Shown: positions 31,592 to 42,467, numbered from the stretch's first letter. The stretch: 50,719 nt of DNA from Candidatus Symbiopectobacterium sp. 'North America' (GCF_015762685.1 NZ_PEHF01000087.1:1-50719); one strand, 5' to 3'. Notes: generated from the sequence alone by a model not told the origin. A program made the numbers and translations.

Positions 31592-31616
31592 CAACGCCCG
31601 TCGTAGACGGGCGTTG
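31592..31616 (-). terminator. Terminator-like perfect hairpin between aldB and GNAT gene
   Basis: CAACGCCCGTC (31592-31602) and GACGGGCGTTG (31606-31616) form an 11-bp perfect stem with a 3-nt loop. On the minus strand TATTTTG follows, a weak T tract. It probably ends the aldB transcript. Confidence 0.6.
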
Positions 31617-31656
31617 AGGTTACTGACAAATAGCACTACTCTCATCGCTACCACCA

Positions 31657-31742
31657 CCGTCATTCCCGCGAAGGTGGGAATCTCGTGCAGGTGAAACGAG
31701 TTTCTTCTCACAGAGATCCCCGGCTTTCGCCGAGGATGACGG
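31657..31742. repeat. 86-bp imperfect palindrome (MITE-like dispersed repeat)
   Basis: The element begins CCGTCATTCCCGCGAAGG and ends with the imperfect complement (CGCCGAGGATGACGG), with a less symmetric middle. Inverted repeats of the type GTCATTCCCGCG...CGCGGGAATGAC are common dispersed elements in enterobacteria and other Proteobacteria. It lies between the aldB stop and its terminator hairpin. I saw no second copy in this window. Confidence 0.65.
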
Positions 31743-31792
31743 CGGCAGTGGGACTGCTTGTCAGCAACCACCAGATCGATAACGACACACCA

Positions 31793-32977
31793 TCAGAACA
31801 ACCCAAGCGGTTTGTCGGAGTAACTCACCAACAAGCACTTGGTTTGCTGGTAGTACTCCAGCATCATCTTGTGATTTTCACAGCCAATGCCTGACTGTTT
31901 ATAGCCGCCAAAGGCCGCATGTGCCGGATAGGCGTGGTAGATGTTGGTCCACACGCGCCCCGCCTGAATACCGCGTCCCATACGATAGGCGATGTTGCTG
32001 TTACGGCTCCACACCTCTGCCCCCAATCCATAGTGGGTATCATTAGCGATCTCCAGCGCATCATCCATGGTTTTAAACGTGGTGACCGCGAGAACCGGGC
32101 CAAAAATTTCCTCCTGAAACACGCGCATGCTGTTTTTTCCGAACAACACGGTCGGCTCCAGATAGTAGCCCTGCGTCAATGCGTCCAGCAACGCTTTGCG
32201 CGCCGCATAGCTCATGATTTGCAGCCCGACTTCGGTGGAGCCGGTAAAAGCCACTTTTGCGATGCGCGGCGACGTCGCCAGATACTCACCAATCTCACTG
32301 CCAGAGCCATTCACCACGTTGATCACGCCCGGCGGCAATAAATCCTGAATCAGTTCCATCAGCATCAGCACGGACAGCGGCGTCAATTTCGCTGGTTTAA
32401 GCACGATGCAGTTGCCTGCCGCCAGCGCCGGCGCCATTTTCCAGCAAGCCATCAGCAGGGGGAAATTCCATGGAATAATCTACCCTACCACGCCCAGCGG
32501 TTCGTGAAAATGGTAAGCGATCGTATCCTTGTCGATTTCGCTGATCGCCCCTTCCTGCGCGCGGGCACAGGCGGCAAAGTAGCGGAAATGGTCGATCGCC
32601 AGCGGCACGTCAGCCCCTATGGTTTCGCGAATCGGTTTCCCGTTATCCCAGGCTTCCGCATACGCCAGCAGTTCCAGGTTCTCCTCCATGCGATCCGCAA
32701 TCCGGTTCAGCAGTAAGGCGCGATCCTGTACCGACATCGCACCCCACTCTGCCTTGGCGTTATGGGCAGCATTCAGCGCATGATCGACATCACGCATGCC
32801 GGAACTGGCGACTTCACACAGGGGTTGCCCGGTGACAGGCGTCAGGTTAACGAAATAGTCGCCACTGACCGGAGGCACCCAGGTGCCACCAATAAAGTTG
32901 TCATAGCGCTTTTTCAGATTGAGGGGGTGAGCATAGGTGTAGGGCGCGACCCGGTCTTCAGCGATGTGATGTACCAT
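31793..32977 (-). pseudogene. aldB: Aldehyde dehydrogenase AldB, amber codon plus large internal deletion
   Basis: The N-terminus ([19 protein letters not shown]), cofactor region ([32 protein letters not shown]) and C-terminus ([33 protein letters not shown]) match AldB. A TAG at 32480-32482 interrupts GVVG-stop-IIPWNFP, where Gln is expected. At about 32199-32206 the frame jumps from SYAA straight to [17 protein letters not shown]. About 112 codons are missing, including the catalytic Glu (LELGGK) and Cys (QVCTCPSR region) found in E. coli AldB (~506 residues against 394 here). The deletion keeps the frame. GGAG precedes the start. Confidence 0.92.
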
Positions 32978-33139
32978 TGCGGTCTCCTGTTCTTCGCCGT
33001 AGGGTTACGCGGCCAGGCCGCGATGAAAAAAGAGCCAATGTGCAAAAAATTGCTAACATCAAGGACAGTCTACCAAGCGTATACACAAATCGGCTTTCCT
33101 GCCGCGCTGTTTAGCGACTCTTCGAGGAAACGCACACTT

Positions 33140-33150
33140 CCCCCCCCCCC
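33140..33150 (+). repeat. 11-C homopolymer in the aldB-fdhD intergenic region
   Basis: Eleven consecutive C residues, followed by five T. The 32978-33243 interval between the divergent aldB and fdhD genes holds no other gene. The tract could vary in length and alter promoter spacing, but no promoter was identified with confidence around it. Confidence 0.8.
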
Positions 33151-33330
33151 TTTTTGTGCCCTGAACCACAGGCAAAACGCCAAATTCCACGATAAAACTC
33201 GCATCGCATCCCGTGGGATGAAATAATGGCTTTCTACTCCAGAATGAATATCTTATGGGGATAACACGCGGAAGAAGCGATCCCTGCGCTCGAGGGCGCA
33301 TGCCAGCGAACGGTACGCCATCAAGGCAGC

Positions 33331-34080
33331 TTGTCTCAGGCCAAAACTGACTGGCTGGCGGAAGAAGTGCCCGTCGCGCTGGTGTACAACGGCATTTCCC
33401 ATGTGGTGATGATGGCTACGCCAAAAGATCTGGAAGCCTTTGCGTTAGGTTTTTCCCTGTCGGAAGGCATCATCACGTCACCGCAAGAGATTTACGGCAT
33501 GGACGTGCAGCCGGTCTGTAATGGTATTGAAGTCCAGATAGAGCTCTCCAGCCGCCGCTTTTCCGGGCTAAAAGAGCGTCGCCGCGCCATGAACGGCCGT
33601 ACCGGCTGCGGCGTATGTGGTGTCGAACAGTTGGAAGAGATCGGTAAACCGGGCGCACCGCTGCCCTTCATGCAAACCTTCTCGCTGAATCACCTGGACG
33701 GTGCATTAAGGCAGCTCAAAGACGTGCAGCACATCGGCCAATTGACCGGTTCTACCCATGCGGCGGCCTGGCTTTCCGGCGAAGGGACCATTTTGGGCGG
33801 CTGCGAAGATGTTGGCCGTCACGTGGCGCTCGATAAACTGCTGGGCGTACGTGCTACGCGCCCCTGGCACTCGGGTGCCGTGTTGGTTTCCAGCCGTGCC
33901 AGCTATGAGATGGTGCAAAAAGCCGCGATGTGTGGCGTCGAGATCCTGTTTGCCGTCTCAGCGGCAACGTCGCTCGCCATTGATGTGGCTGAGCGTTGCA
34001 ACCTGACGCTGGCGGGCTTTTGCCGCCCAGGCCGGGCGACCGTTTATACCCATCCGCAGCGCCTGCTCGACAGCGCATGA
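33331..34080 (+). CDS. fdhD: FdhD sulfur carrier for formate dehydrogenase, N-terminus disrupted
   Basis: From [23 protein letters not shown] onward (split: [23 protein letters not shown]) the protein matches FdhD. It includes [12 protein letters not shown] with the two reactive cysteines, [50 protein letters not shown] and [15 protein letters not shown]. FdhD moves sulfur from IscS to the molybdenum cofactor of formate dehydrogenase. Homologous sequence ([18 protein letters not shown]) reaches upstream of the only possible start here, TTG 33331. An in-frame TAA at 33262-33264 blocks the ATG at 33244, and no ATG or GTG lies between. So the native N-terminus is lost or restarted poorly. Confidence 0.85.
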   Translation: MSQAKTDWLAEEVPVALVYNGISHVVMMATPKDLEAFALGFSLSEGIITSPQEIYGMDVQPVCNGIEVQIELSSRRFSGLKERRRAMNGRTGCGVCGVEQLEEIGKPGAPLPFMQTFSLNHLDGALRQLKDVQHIGQLTGSTHAAAWLSGEGTILGGCEDVGRHVALDKLLGVRATRPWHSGAVLVSSRASYEMVQKAAMCGVEILFAVSAATSLAIDVAERCNLTLAGFCRPGRATVYTHPQRLLDSA

Positions 34081-34180
34081 GGCCAGTACAGATAGATTAA
34101 TCTGTTTTTAGCTTAGGCAACAATGATATAACCGTTTGTTTTCCAGGGGTAAACGTGCGAACTCCGTGCGATGGCGACGC

Positions 34181-34217
34181 GAATAATCGTTTTCAAGATC
34201 ATTTAATTAACTATAAT
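34181..34217 (+). promoter_or_regulatory. sodA promoter with Fur-box-like sequence
   Basis: TATAAT (34212-34217) with TTTTCA (34190-34195) 16 bases upstream gives a near-consensus sigma-70 promoter. The overlapping AATAATCGTTTTCAAGATCATT resembles a Fur box (written as AATAATCG then TTTTCAAGATCATT). The block is nearly identical to the E. coli sodA promoter as I remember it, where Fur and ArcA/FNR repress and SoxRS activates. The remaining 34218-34365 is the 5' leader with an AACAAAC/GTTTGTT palindrome near 34241-34258. Confidence 0.7.
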
Positions 34218-34365
34218 GAACCTCATGATTACGCGACGCTAACAAACGGTTGTTTGTTAACCATTACCGCTTGAGGCGTGCCGTACCTGACTATCACGCG
34301 CGCGCCACAACCAAGACCAAGCACGCTCGCGATTATTTAGTAGTACAACTATGGAGATGATAAAT

Positions 34366-34989
34366 ATGAGTTATTCACTGCCATCCCTGCCTTACGCTTA
34401 TGACGCGCTGGAACCGCATTTCGACAAACAAACGATGGAAATCCATCACTCTAAGCACCACCAAGCTTACGTCAATAATGCTAACGCAGCGCTGGAAAGT
34501 CTGCCGGAATTCGCTAGCCTGTCCGCAGAAGAGCTGATCGCCAAACTGGATAAAGTACCGGCCGAGAAAAAAGCGGTACTGCGTAACAACGCTGGCGGCC
34601 ACGCTAACCACAGCCTGTTCTGGAAAGGCCTGAAACTGGGCACCACGCTGGGCGGCGATCTGAAAGCGGCTATCGAACGCGATTTCGGCAGCGTTGATGC
34701 ATTCAAAGAAAAATTTGAGCAAGCTGCTGCAACCCGTTTCGGTTCAGGATGGGCATGGCTGGTATTGAAAGAAGACGGCAAACTGGCCGTGGTTTCTACC
34801 GCTAACCAGGATAGCCCGCTGATGGGCGAAGCCATTTCTGGCGCTTCCGGTTACCCGATCGTCGCGCTTGACGTGTGGGAACACGCTTACTACCTGAAAT
34901 ATCAAAACCGTCGCCCGGATTACATCAAAGCGTTCTGGAACGTGGTGAACTGGGATGAAGCTGCTGCCCGTTTTGCTGCTGCCAAATAA
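34366..34989 (+). CDS. sodA: Manganese superoxide dismutase
   Basis: Intact, 207 residues. The iron/manganese SOD fold is complete with metal ligands His27 ([12 protein letters not shown]), His~82 (GHANHSLFW), Asp and His near the end ([18 protein letters not shown]). Gly-Gly-His-Ala-Asn and the LGWAWL-like [10 protein letters not shown] segment favour Mn type. It converts superoxide to peroxide in the cytoplasm. ATG 34366 has GGAG at the right distance; an in-frame ATG at 34351 lies before that site. Followed by a strong terminator, so monocistronic. Confidence 0.97.
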   Translation: MSYSLPSLPYAYDALEPHFDKQTMEIHHSKHHQAYVNNANAALESLPEFASLSAEELIAKLDKVPAEKKAVLRNNAGGHANHSLFWKGLKLGTTLGGDLKAAIERDFGSVDAFKEKFEQAAATRFGSGWAWLVLKEDGKLAVVSTANQDSPLMGEAISGASGYPIVALDVWEHAYYLKYQNRRPDYIKAFWNVVNWDEAAARFAAAK

Positions 34990-35014
34990 TTTGTCCTGAC
35001 GACATAAAACGCAT

Positions 35015-35050
35015 AAAACCGAAATAACATTTTGTTATTTCGGTTTTTTT
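35015..35050 (+). terminator. Rho-independent terminator of sodA
   Basis: A ~15-bp stem (AAAACCGAAATAACA against TGTTATTTCGGTTTT) is followed by an unbroken T run to 35050. The following 35051-35447 holds no gene that I see. Confidence 0.92.
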
Positions 35051-35447
35051 TGCTTTTTACCCGCGGACTCGATTCATCTTTCTTACATTTAAACAATTAA
35101 AAATTTTTTAAAGGCGCATTTTTCATTTATGCTGCCGGGGTTAACTCGCCTAAATCATGCTGTGTTTTGTGCTGCCTCCTTTGCGGCACACGATGCCTTG
35201 TACCCGGATTATGGCGATTAACACCGTATCAGATGGCAGTCCCTGCTCTCTGAAGTAGGCCGTCTATCCCATCCGGATTTTTACCATGGGAAGGTGAATA
35301 CGGTTTTACGGTGCAATACAGTACATAGCCACACGCTGACACGGAGCTTGTCTCGTACCTTCAGTCTGACACCCCATCGCACAGCGTAAGCTTGTGCGCT
35401 CCCCGGATAGACGCCATTGTTTGGCTTTACACACAGTGGAAAACAGA

Positions 35448-37289
35448 ATGGCTATCAAGTTTGAAAATATCAACGTCGGTAAGAAATTAGGGCTGGGGTT
35501 CTTTTTGGTATTGCTGTTAACCGCACTGATTGCGGGCCGAGGAATTAGCTACATTGAGTCGTTACAAGAGAGTATTCAAAAAGTTAATTTGAGTAATCAG
35601 ATTAATACCGAGGTTAATCAGGCTAAATATTATCGTGCCCGCTTTGGTGCCAATTACGATCTGAACGACATCAAACAAAACAGTATTCATATCGACAACA
35701 TCAATACGCTGGTCGCCCAAGCCAAGACGCTAAGCTGGTCTGCTCAGGATAGCAAAACGCTCGATAGCATCACGACCACGATCAATAGTTACAAGCAGCA
35801 GCGCCAAAACTATCTGGATGCTGTTACCACCAAAGATAACGTCAGAAAAAGCTGGAGACTGGACGGTACCGATCAGGCGATGAGCAAGCTTGACGACCAG
35901 CTGCGCGCGACGGGCGATAGCCAATCACAGAACTACTGCTGGCTGATTTCAAAACCAAGCTGATGACAGTGCGCTTCCATCTGGACAATTTGCTGCTGGA
36001 ACGCACCAAGGCAGCAGAAGAAACGCTGACCGACTCCATCAATGAAGCGCAGACAGCAGACCTTCCTGAGTCAGAGCCTTTCCGTCGAACAGCGGGAAAC
36101 GCTGGACCCGGTTATGAGCACCATGAACCATTATGAGGAGCAGGTGCTCTCTTACATGCCGGCTTACCAGAAGGAGATGGACAGCGTCACGCAGATGAAC
36201 GACATCGCCGTAACGCTGAGCGATCGCATCACCGAACTGCTGCACGCACAGCTACAGCAAACCGACCACAACGTGCGCACCTCAGAAATCCAGTTGACCG
36301 TAACGGCCCTGATCACCCTGCTGGCTGGGCTGTTGATCTCCTGGTTTATTTCGCGACAAATCACCGCGCCGCTCAACCATATGCTCACCATCGCTGAGCG
36401 CATTGCCACGGGGGATCTGACCATGAACATGTCGACCTCGCGCCGTGATGAACTGGGCCAGTTATTGAACGCCATGGCAAAAATGAACGGTAATCTGCAC
36501 CAAATGATTGATGATATCCGCGTTGGCGTCGGTCAAATCTCTACCGCTGCCAGCGAGATCGTCGCCGGTAACACCGATCTCTCTTCTCGCACCGAGCAGC
36601 AAACGGCTGCCAGCATGGAGCAACTGACCGCCACCGTGAAGCAAAATGCGGATAACGCCAACCATGCCAACAAGCTGGTAGTTGTAGTTAATGCCTCGCA
36701 AACCGCTAAACAGGGTGGCGAACAGGTAGGCCATGTGGTGCAAACCATGGTGGATATCGAACAAAGCTCCAAGCGCATTGCCGAAATCACGTCGGTTATC
36801 AACAGCATTGCCTTCCAGACCAACATTCTGGCGCTGAACGCAGCGGTCGAAGCGGCGCGCGCCGGGGAAGTGCGCAATCTGGCACAGCGCAGCTCACAAG
36901 CCGCCAAAGAGATCGAAGGGCTCATCAGTGAGTCCGTCACGCAAATCAGCCAGGGTGCCAATCTGGTCACCAACGCAGGCAAGACGATGGATAACATCGT
37001 GAAATCAGTAACGCAGGTGCACGATATTATGGGTGAAATCGCCACCGCGTCTGAAGAGCAGAGCCGTGGTATTGCTCAGGTTAGTCAGGCGATTGCGGAA
37101 ATGGATGGCACCACGCAGCAGAACGCCGCTTTGGTAGAGCAATCCGCCGCCGCCGCTAACTCACTGGAAGAGCAAACGCAGGTGTTGACGGAAGCGGTAT
37201 CGGTATTTCGCCTTACACAAGCCGCTGACGGGGCTATTCCCGCCCTCGGCTATGGCGAACGCCCGGCACAGCTAGACTATCAGCGGTAA
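35448..37289 (+). pseudogene. Methyl-accepting chemotaxis protein, two frameshifts and a hairpin-tip deletion
   Basis: An N-terminal transmembrane helix (LGLGFFLVLLLTALIAG, ~13-29), a four-helix periplasmic sensor, a second membrane helix (LITLLAGLLISWFISRQI), a HAMP domain (APLNHMLTIAERIATGDL) and the MCP signalling domain are recognisable. Near 35925 the frame shifts and near 36045 it shifts back; the intervening ~40 codons (LLLADFKTKLMTVRFHLDN) read well in the third frame. The signalling tip reads AAVEAARAGEVRNLAQRSS, lacking the 11 residues GEQGRGFAVVA normally between the two AGE copies. This is a 33-bp deletion at GCCGGGGAA (36861-36869). C-terminal CheR-binding pentapeptide is absent. 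Ligand unknown. Confidence 0.88.
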
Positions 37290-37352
37290 ATAGTCGCGGT
37301 AAGCAACAACCGACCTGAGATAAGGTTGATATAAGATTCCGCGTCGTAAAAA

Positions 37353-37386
37353 ACGGGCGGTGCGCTTTTGATAGCGCACCGCCCGT
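37353..37386 (-). terminator. Rho-independent terminator of the mtl operon
   Basis: ACGGGCGGTGCGCT (37353-37366) pairs with AGCGCACCGCCCGT (37373-37386), a 14-bp stem. On the minus strand T6 follows (A run 37348-37353). It lies 20 bp after the mtlR stop and between convergent genes. Confidence 0.88.
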
Positions 37387-37405
37387 CGACGTTCTGAACC
37401 GCAAT

Positions 37406-37947
37406 CTAAAAGGCTTTTTTAAGGCTAATCTGCGAGATTAATGCCGCCAGAGAAAGCACCAGCGTGGAACGCACCACCTGCTGATAACGCTGCTGTTGCA
37501 TCGGGATCAGCAAGGGATCGGCAGGCTCTCCCCCCATTAGCCGTTCATGAGGATGCGGCAACGCGGTGACACAGTGCAGTTCGGTAATCGGCCCGAGAAT
37601 CTCATCATCGGTAAAACGATAGTCGTTTTCGTCGTGGAATAACTCTTCCCATAACGCCATCACCAACTCGGCATCTTCATACTCTTTACGGCTGATCATA
37701 CTCAGATCATAAATCAGCTTTAAACGCACCGAGAGATTCCCTAACGGACCACTGCCAGTCATTAACGGCTCTACCGCGTATTTCACCGCATAATCGTCTT
37801 TACGAAAGATTTGCAGCATGAGAATACTCACGGCTTCAACCAACAGCTCAACCGCTCAACCGCTTTCAGCATAAAGCTGCGCACGGTTTTCGCCGCATTG
37901 AGGGATTCCAGCACGCGATTCTCAAAGGCTTGAGTTTCTTCCATCAT
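37406..37947 (-). pseudogene. mtlR: Mannitol operon repressor MtlR, frameshift by 8-bp duplication
   Basis: The start MMEETQAFENRVLESLNAAKTVRSF matches MtlR (split: MMEETQAFENRV, LESLNAAKTVRSF). The body reads LMLQIFRKDDYAVKYAVEPLM, LSVRLKLIYDLSMISRKEYEDAELVM, FTDDEILGPITELHCV and ends ISQISLKKAF. Between them, CTCAACCG occurs twice in tandem (37847-37854 and 37855-37862). Removing one copy restores AVELLVEAVSIL, so the frameshift is an 8-bp tandem duplication. MtlR represses the mtl operon by contact with HPr and other partners rather than by classical DNA binding. Third gene of mtlA-mtlD-mtlR. Confidence 0.92.
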
Positions 37948-37971
37948 AACGTCCCTGCCGAACGGCGCGAA

Positions 37972-39083
37972 TTATTGCATGGCGTTATACACACTCAATG
38001 CTTGCTCCACAACCTTACTCTGCACATCCAGACCAGAAATTTGCGCCAACGCAGCCTGCGGCCCCAGGTTATTCAACAACGCCGCCAGTTCCTGCGCCTG
38101 CGGGTCCTGCTCGCTGCGGTAATGCATAACCGCAGCGATACCGATAATCAGGTTGTCATTGGGCAATTGATACTCCAGCGTGCCCAGCAGCGGTTTGATC
38201 AGGCGATCGCCTGCGCTAAGTTTACGCAGCTGCTGACGCCCAACCCGCTCAACATCGTCATGCAGATAAGGGTTTTCGAATTTTCGAAGCGGCTTAAAAT
38301 CTTGTTGATGTAGGCAGCATGCTTCTCGGCATCAAAGCCGTAACGCTTAATCAGCACGGCTCCGCTCTCTTCCATCGCCCCACGCACTACAGCGCGCACC
38401 TCGGTATCCAGAATGGCATCGCGGATCGTCTGATGATGAGCCTGCTGGCCAAGATACGCGGTAACTGCATGGCCAGTCTTGAGTGTAAACAGCTTACGTT
38501 CAACGAATGCCATCAGATTGTCGGTTAATTCCATGCCTGCGATCTGCGGTAAAGGCCCGACGAATTGGGTTTGGTCGACAATCCATTCACTGAAAGTTTC
38601 TACCGTCACGACCAAAGGGTCGTCCTGGCTCGCTTCCACCGGTGGAACAATGCGGTCTACCGCCGAATCAACAAAACCCAAGTGCTCGTTGACCCATGCC
38701 TGCTCGTTCTCCGGCAGATGCTTCCACACGTGTTGCTTTAATTGCGTGTTGCTTTGCGCATGGCGCTTCACCAAACCCTGAGCAATGGCACCCGCAATTT
38801 TTTCCAGAATTTGCGGCCCTACCGCCGTCGTCACCACATCGGCCTCGGCAAGCAACGCCACTGCTTCCGGGCTTGCGCTGTGCACCGCACTGACGTTGCT
38901 GACCGTTTCCAACTGTGCCTGCTCGCCGACCACTTTCACCTGATACTGCTTACGGTTGTTGATGGCATCCAGCAACGGCTGGTTCACATCTGCAAAGGTG
39001 AGTTCGATATTGGCGTCTGCCAGCAGTTTTCCGATAAACCCGCGTCCGATATTTCCGGCACCAAAATGTAAAGCTTTCATCAT
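37972..39083 (-). pseudogene. mtlD: Mannitol-1-phosphate dehydrogenase, frameshift by 8-bp duplication
   Basis: Matches E. coli MtlD, which oxidises mannitol 1-phosphate to fructose 6-phosphate with NAD. The N-terminus has the Rossmann motif [17 protein letters not shown], then [19 protein letters not shown], and [17 protein letters not shown] type segments (here [13 protein letters not shown]). At FEN the octamer TTTTCGAA (plus strand 38273-38280) is repeated at 38281-38288. Removing one copy restores [17 protein letters not shown] and the C-terminus [19 protein letters not shown]. The C-terminal ~90 residues are otherwise intact. ATG 39083 or 39080 may be used; AAAGG lies upstream. Confidence 0.94.
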
Positions 39084-39145
39084 GCGTTAACCTTTAAAAA
39101 CAATGGCAAAAAAAGAGGCCTCCCGAAGGCGGCGCTGCCGATGCA

Positions 39146-41040
39146 TCAGGCACTCTTTTTCTCGGAGAGCAGGTCTAGCACTTCCTGCACATCCTGGGTC
39201 TGCGCCAAACGGGCAATCACGGTGTCATCGTCCAGCGCATTGGTCAGGCGGGTGATCACCGCAATATGTTCGTTATTACGCGCCGCGATACCGATCACCA
39301 ATTTTGCGACGTCATCCTCATCATCACCAAAGCGAACCCCCTGCGGATATTGGCAGAAGACGATGCCGGTTTTCAGCACGCGATCTTTGGCTTCAATGGT
39401 GCCATGCGGCACAGCGATGGATTCGCCCAGATACGTCGAGGTCAATTTTTCACGCACCAACATCGCATCCACATATTCCGGCTCAACGTAGCCACCTTTC
39501 ACCAGTTGCTCACCGGCAAAGCGAATCGCCTGCTCTTTATCGCTCGCCTGCAAGTTCAGGAATACTTTAGCAGCGCCCAGTTGGAACAAGGTGGCGGCTT
39601 GCGGCTCAACAACCGGTGCGGCGGCAACGCTGCCACCCGCAGGCTGAGCGGCGGCCAGACGACTCACCAGATCGCTGTACAACTGGCTGTCGAGGAAGTT
39701 GGTCAGCGAAATATGCTGTGCTTGTGGCGCAGGGCGCGTTCGGTCAAATCACGATGCGTAATCACTAGATCGACATCCTCAGGCAAGCTGTTGATGGCGC
39801 TATTGGTCACAGAAATTTGCGTAAGCCCGGCATCCTGCACTTTCTTGCGCAATACGCCAGCCCCCATAGCACTGGAACCCATGCCAGCATCACAGGCCAC
39901 AATGATTTTGCGCACGGTGCTCAGATCGCGGCTGATGCCACTGGGCACTGACCCCCCCTTGGAGGCTGCTTTCATCTCTTGCACACGGCGTGTGGCTTCA
40001 TCGAGATCGTCACCCTCCTTTATCTTGGTGCTTTTCAGCAGAATCGCTGACAGCACAAAGGAGACGGCAAACGCAGCAGCAATCGCCACGATATTGGCAA
40101 AATAAGCCCCTTTTGGCGTCATTGCCAACACGTCCAGAATAGAGCCCAGAGAAGCCGGAGAAACCAGACCACCGCCCAGCAAGTTCAGCGTGAACACGCC
40201 GGTCATGCTGCCGAGAATCACCGCAATCAGCAGACGCGGGTTCATCAGAACATACGGGAAATAGATTTCGTGGATACCGCCCAGGAAGTGGATGATGGCA
40301 GGGCCCGGTGCGGACTATTTCGCATTACCACGGCCAAAGAACATGTAGGCCATCAGCACACCCATGCCCGGGCCAGGGTTGGCTTCAATCAGGAAGAAAA
40401 TAGACTTACCGGTTTCCGTCGCCTGTTGGATACCCAGCGGCGAGAAGATACCGTGGTTAATTGGGTTATTCAGGAACAGAATTTTGGCCGGTTCGACAAA
40501 AATGGAGGCCAACGGCAGCAGGTTGGTCTGCACCATCAGGTTTACGCCCGCCGCCAGGATTTTCGATAACCCTTCTACGAGCGGACCAATAACCAAAAAC
40601 ACCATTATAGCCAACAACATGCCGATAATACCAGCCGAGAAGTTGTTGACCAGCATTTCAAAACCGCTTTTGATTTTACCATCAACAGCGCGGTCAAAAC
40701 GTTTGATGGCCCATCCGCCCAACGGGCCGACGATCATCGCACCGAGGAACATCGGCATATCGACACCGACGATCACCCCCATCGTGGTGATAGCACCGAC
40801 CACGCCACCGCGATCGCCCGCCACCAAGCGGCCGCCGGTGTAACCGATAAGCAGCGGCAGCAGATAGGTGATCATCGGTCCCACCAGCTTGGCGAGCGTA
40901 GCATTCGGCAGCCAGCCAGTTGGAATAAACAAGGCAGTAATCAGGCCCCAAGCGATAAACGCCCCGATATTAGGCATTACCATGTTGCTCAGGAAGCGGC
41001 CAAAATTCTGAACTTTGACCTTTGTATCTGCTGTGAGCAT
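39146..41040 (-). pseudogene. mtlA: Mannitol-specific PTS enzyme IICBA, amber codon and deletion frameshift
   Basis: The IIC membrane domain ([75 protein letters not shown]), IIB domain (KIIVACDAGMGSSAMG with the phosphorylated Cys) and IIA domain (YLGESIAVPHGT with the phosphorylated His) are all recognisable. A TAG at 40315-40317 stands where E. coli has Gln (GRGNAK-stop-SA). Near 39725, bases are lost between ALR and QAQHISLTNFLDS, shifting IIA out of frame. The start ATG 41040 is preferred over GTG 41052. Preceded by a cluster of CRP-like sites. Confidence 0.94.
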
Positions 41041-41175
41041 AAAAACACACACCTATTCAAACGCGCGATCGCAAGCGCGTGTGGTCATTATCGTGAGACG
41101 GTGTGACTGCCTTCCGTCGGTAGAGATCGTGCGGACTCTAGCACGTCGGTTTGATACCGCAACCTCACGGCCATA

Positions 41176-41344
41176 TGTGACAAACATCACACATAATCCC
41201 CACATCACTGCTACATTTTAGTGACTGAGTTCACATAAAATCACCGAATGCGGTTAATTCGACGCATCATCAACGGCAGCACAATGTGACGTTAATCACA
41301 TCACAATACCGTGATTTTGTTTTGATTATGTGACTAATATCACT
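41176..41344 (-). promoter_or_regulatory. Four CRP-like boxes upstream of mtlA
   Basis: TGTGACAAACATCACA (41176-41191), AGTGACTGAGTTCACA (41220-41235), TGTGACGTTAATCACA (41285-41300) and TGTGACTAATATCACT (41329-41344) each fit the TGTGA-N6-TCACA consensus well. The spacings are 44, 65 and 44 bp. E. coli mtl also has several CRP sites. They are undamaged although every gene of the operon is broken. Confidence 0.8.
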
Positions 41345-41373
41345 AAATGTCATCACCACCTCGCGTTATTGCC

Positions 41374-42095
41374 CTATAGCGATGGTTTCAACAACGGTAA
41401 AAGTGGTGGTAATCCGTTCATCAAATCGCGCTGCTGTGTTGCCAGAGGCGTAATCAGCGCGTTGTAACGCGCCGCCTGCTGTGCCGTTTCAAACTGCACC
41501 TGATTTCCCACAAAAGTAACCTGCTTGCCCTGAGCCTGAAGGAAGTCACCCACCTGCGCCAACTGCTGTGCCAAGGTGGCGGCGGTCGGCACCACGTTCC
41601 CCAATGCTACCACCGGTTGGACACTACCTGCGAGTAAACGCGCTCATACAGCACTTGCACCTCTTGCGGCTGGCTCAGATTACGCCGAGCTGAATCTGCC
41701 TGGGTTTTTGCCGCCTGCACCTGCTGCCCCAGCAGGTTTATCGCGCCGACGACGCTACGCACGCCGTCACGTTGCGTCAAATAATCCTGCGGCACACGAA
41801 TCTGAGAAACGTGCTCCAATAACGGTTTGAGGCTCACCGCCATGCTTTGACGCAACTGCTGGGAAAAGGTGGTTAAGATGGCGTAATCGTTGGCAAAAGG
41901 TCCTAACTGTTTTTTCTGATAGTCACTGAGTGCAGGTGGCACGCTACCCGGTTGCGATGGCACGCTTTGCAATAGCGTCATAAACGCCTTGCGCTGATCC
42001 GCTTCGCTATCACCGCAGGCCGTCAGTTGGAACACCATACCCAAAGCCAGCACAGGCAATAGCCAGCGCGAGCGCCACCCCGTTGTTATCGTCAT
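41374..42095 (-). pseudogene. yiaF: YiaF-like lipoprotein (DUF3053), frameshifted
   Basis: ATG 42095 follows AAGGAG. The product has a lipoprotein signal (lipobox LTAC-GD, Cys at ~27) and matches YiaF: ADQRKAFMTLLQS, KKQLGPFANDYAIL, IRVPQDYLTQRDGVR. The frame is lost near 41610 (QVVSNRW then stop); the C-terminal part (TAATLAQQLAQVGDFLQAQG, QFETAQQAARYNALI) continues in another frame. The function is unknown; the mature protein would be anchored in a membrane facing the periplasm. Confidence 0.85.
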
Positions 42096-42467
42096 GCCAT
42101 ACTCCTTATCGCACGTCTTATCCGGTGAAGAAGCGGACCACATTGCTCTGCCTTATCCCTAAGCATAGTCGAATCAGCGCGATACCCTCGTTTTTCTGCC
42201 ACGCCACCGGGATACTCAGGGTGCAATGGCCGGATAACAGCGCGCTGCTGCAACATTGAGCAACGCCCCCATAACGGTGCAACGCCACAGCGTAAAACGC
42301 GCCCATAGCAGGAATCACTCTATTTCCCTCTGTTTTACGGCTATATGTAGCAAAAACATCACTCACAGACCCGAAACGCAGAGATAAAATCTGCCATTTT
42401 TTGCTATTACGCTGGCGTGATTCTTGCTCAGTGGGTATATCCCAGCACGACGCAGGAAAGACAGAAG

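Noticed and set aside
35109..35141. Sigma-28 promoter for the chemoreceptor (TAAAGGCG ... GCCGGGGT)
   Set aside because: The spacing between the two half-sites is about 6 bp too long for the flagellar sigma factor consensus.
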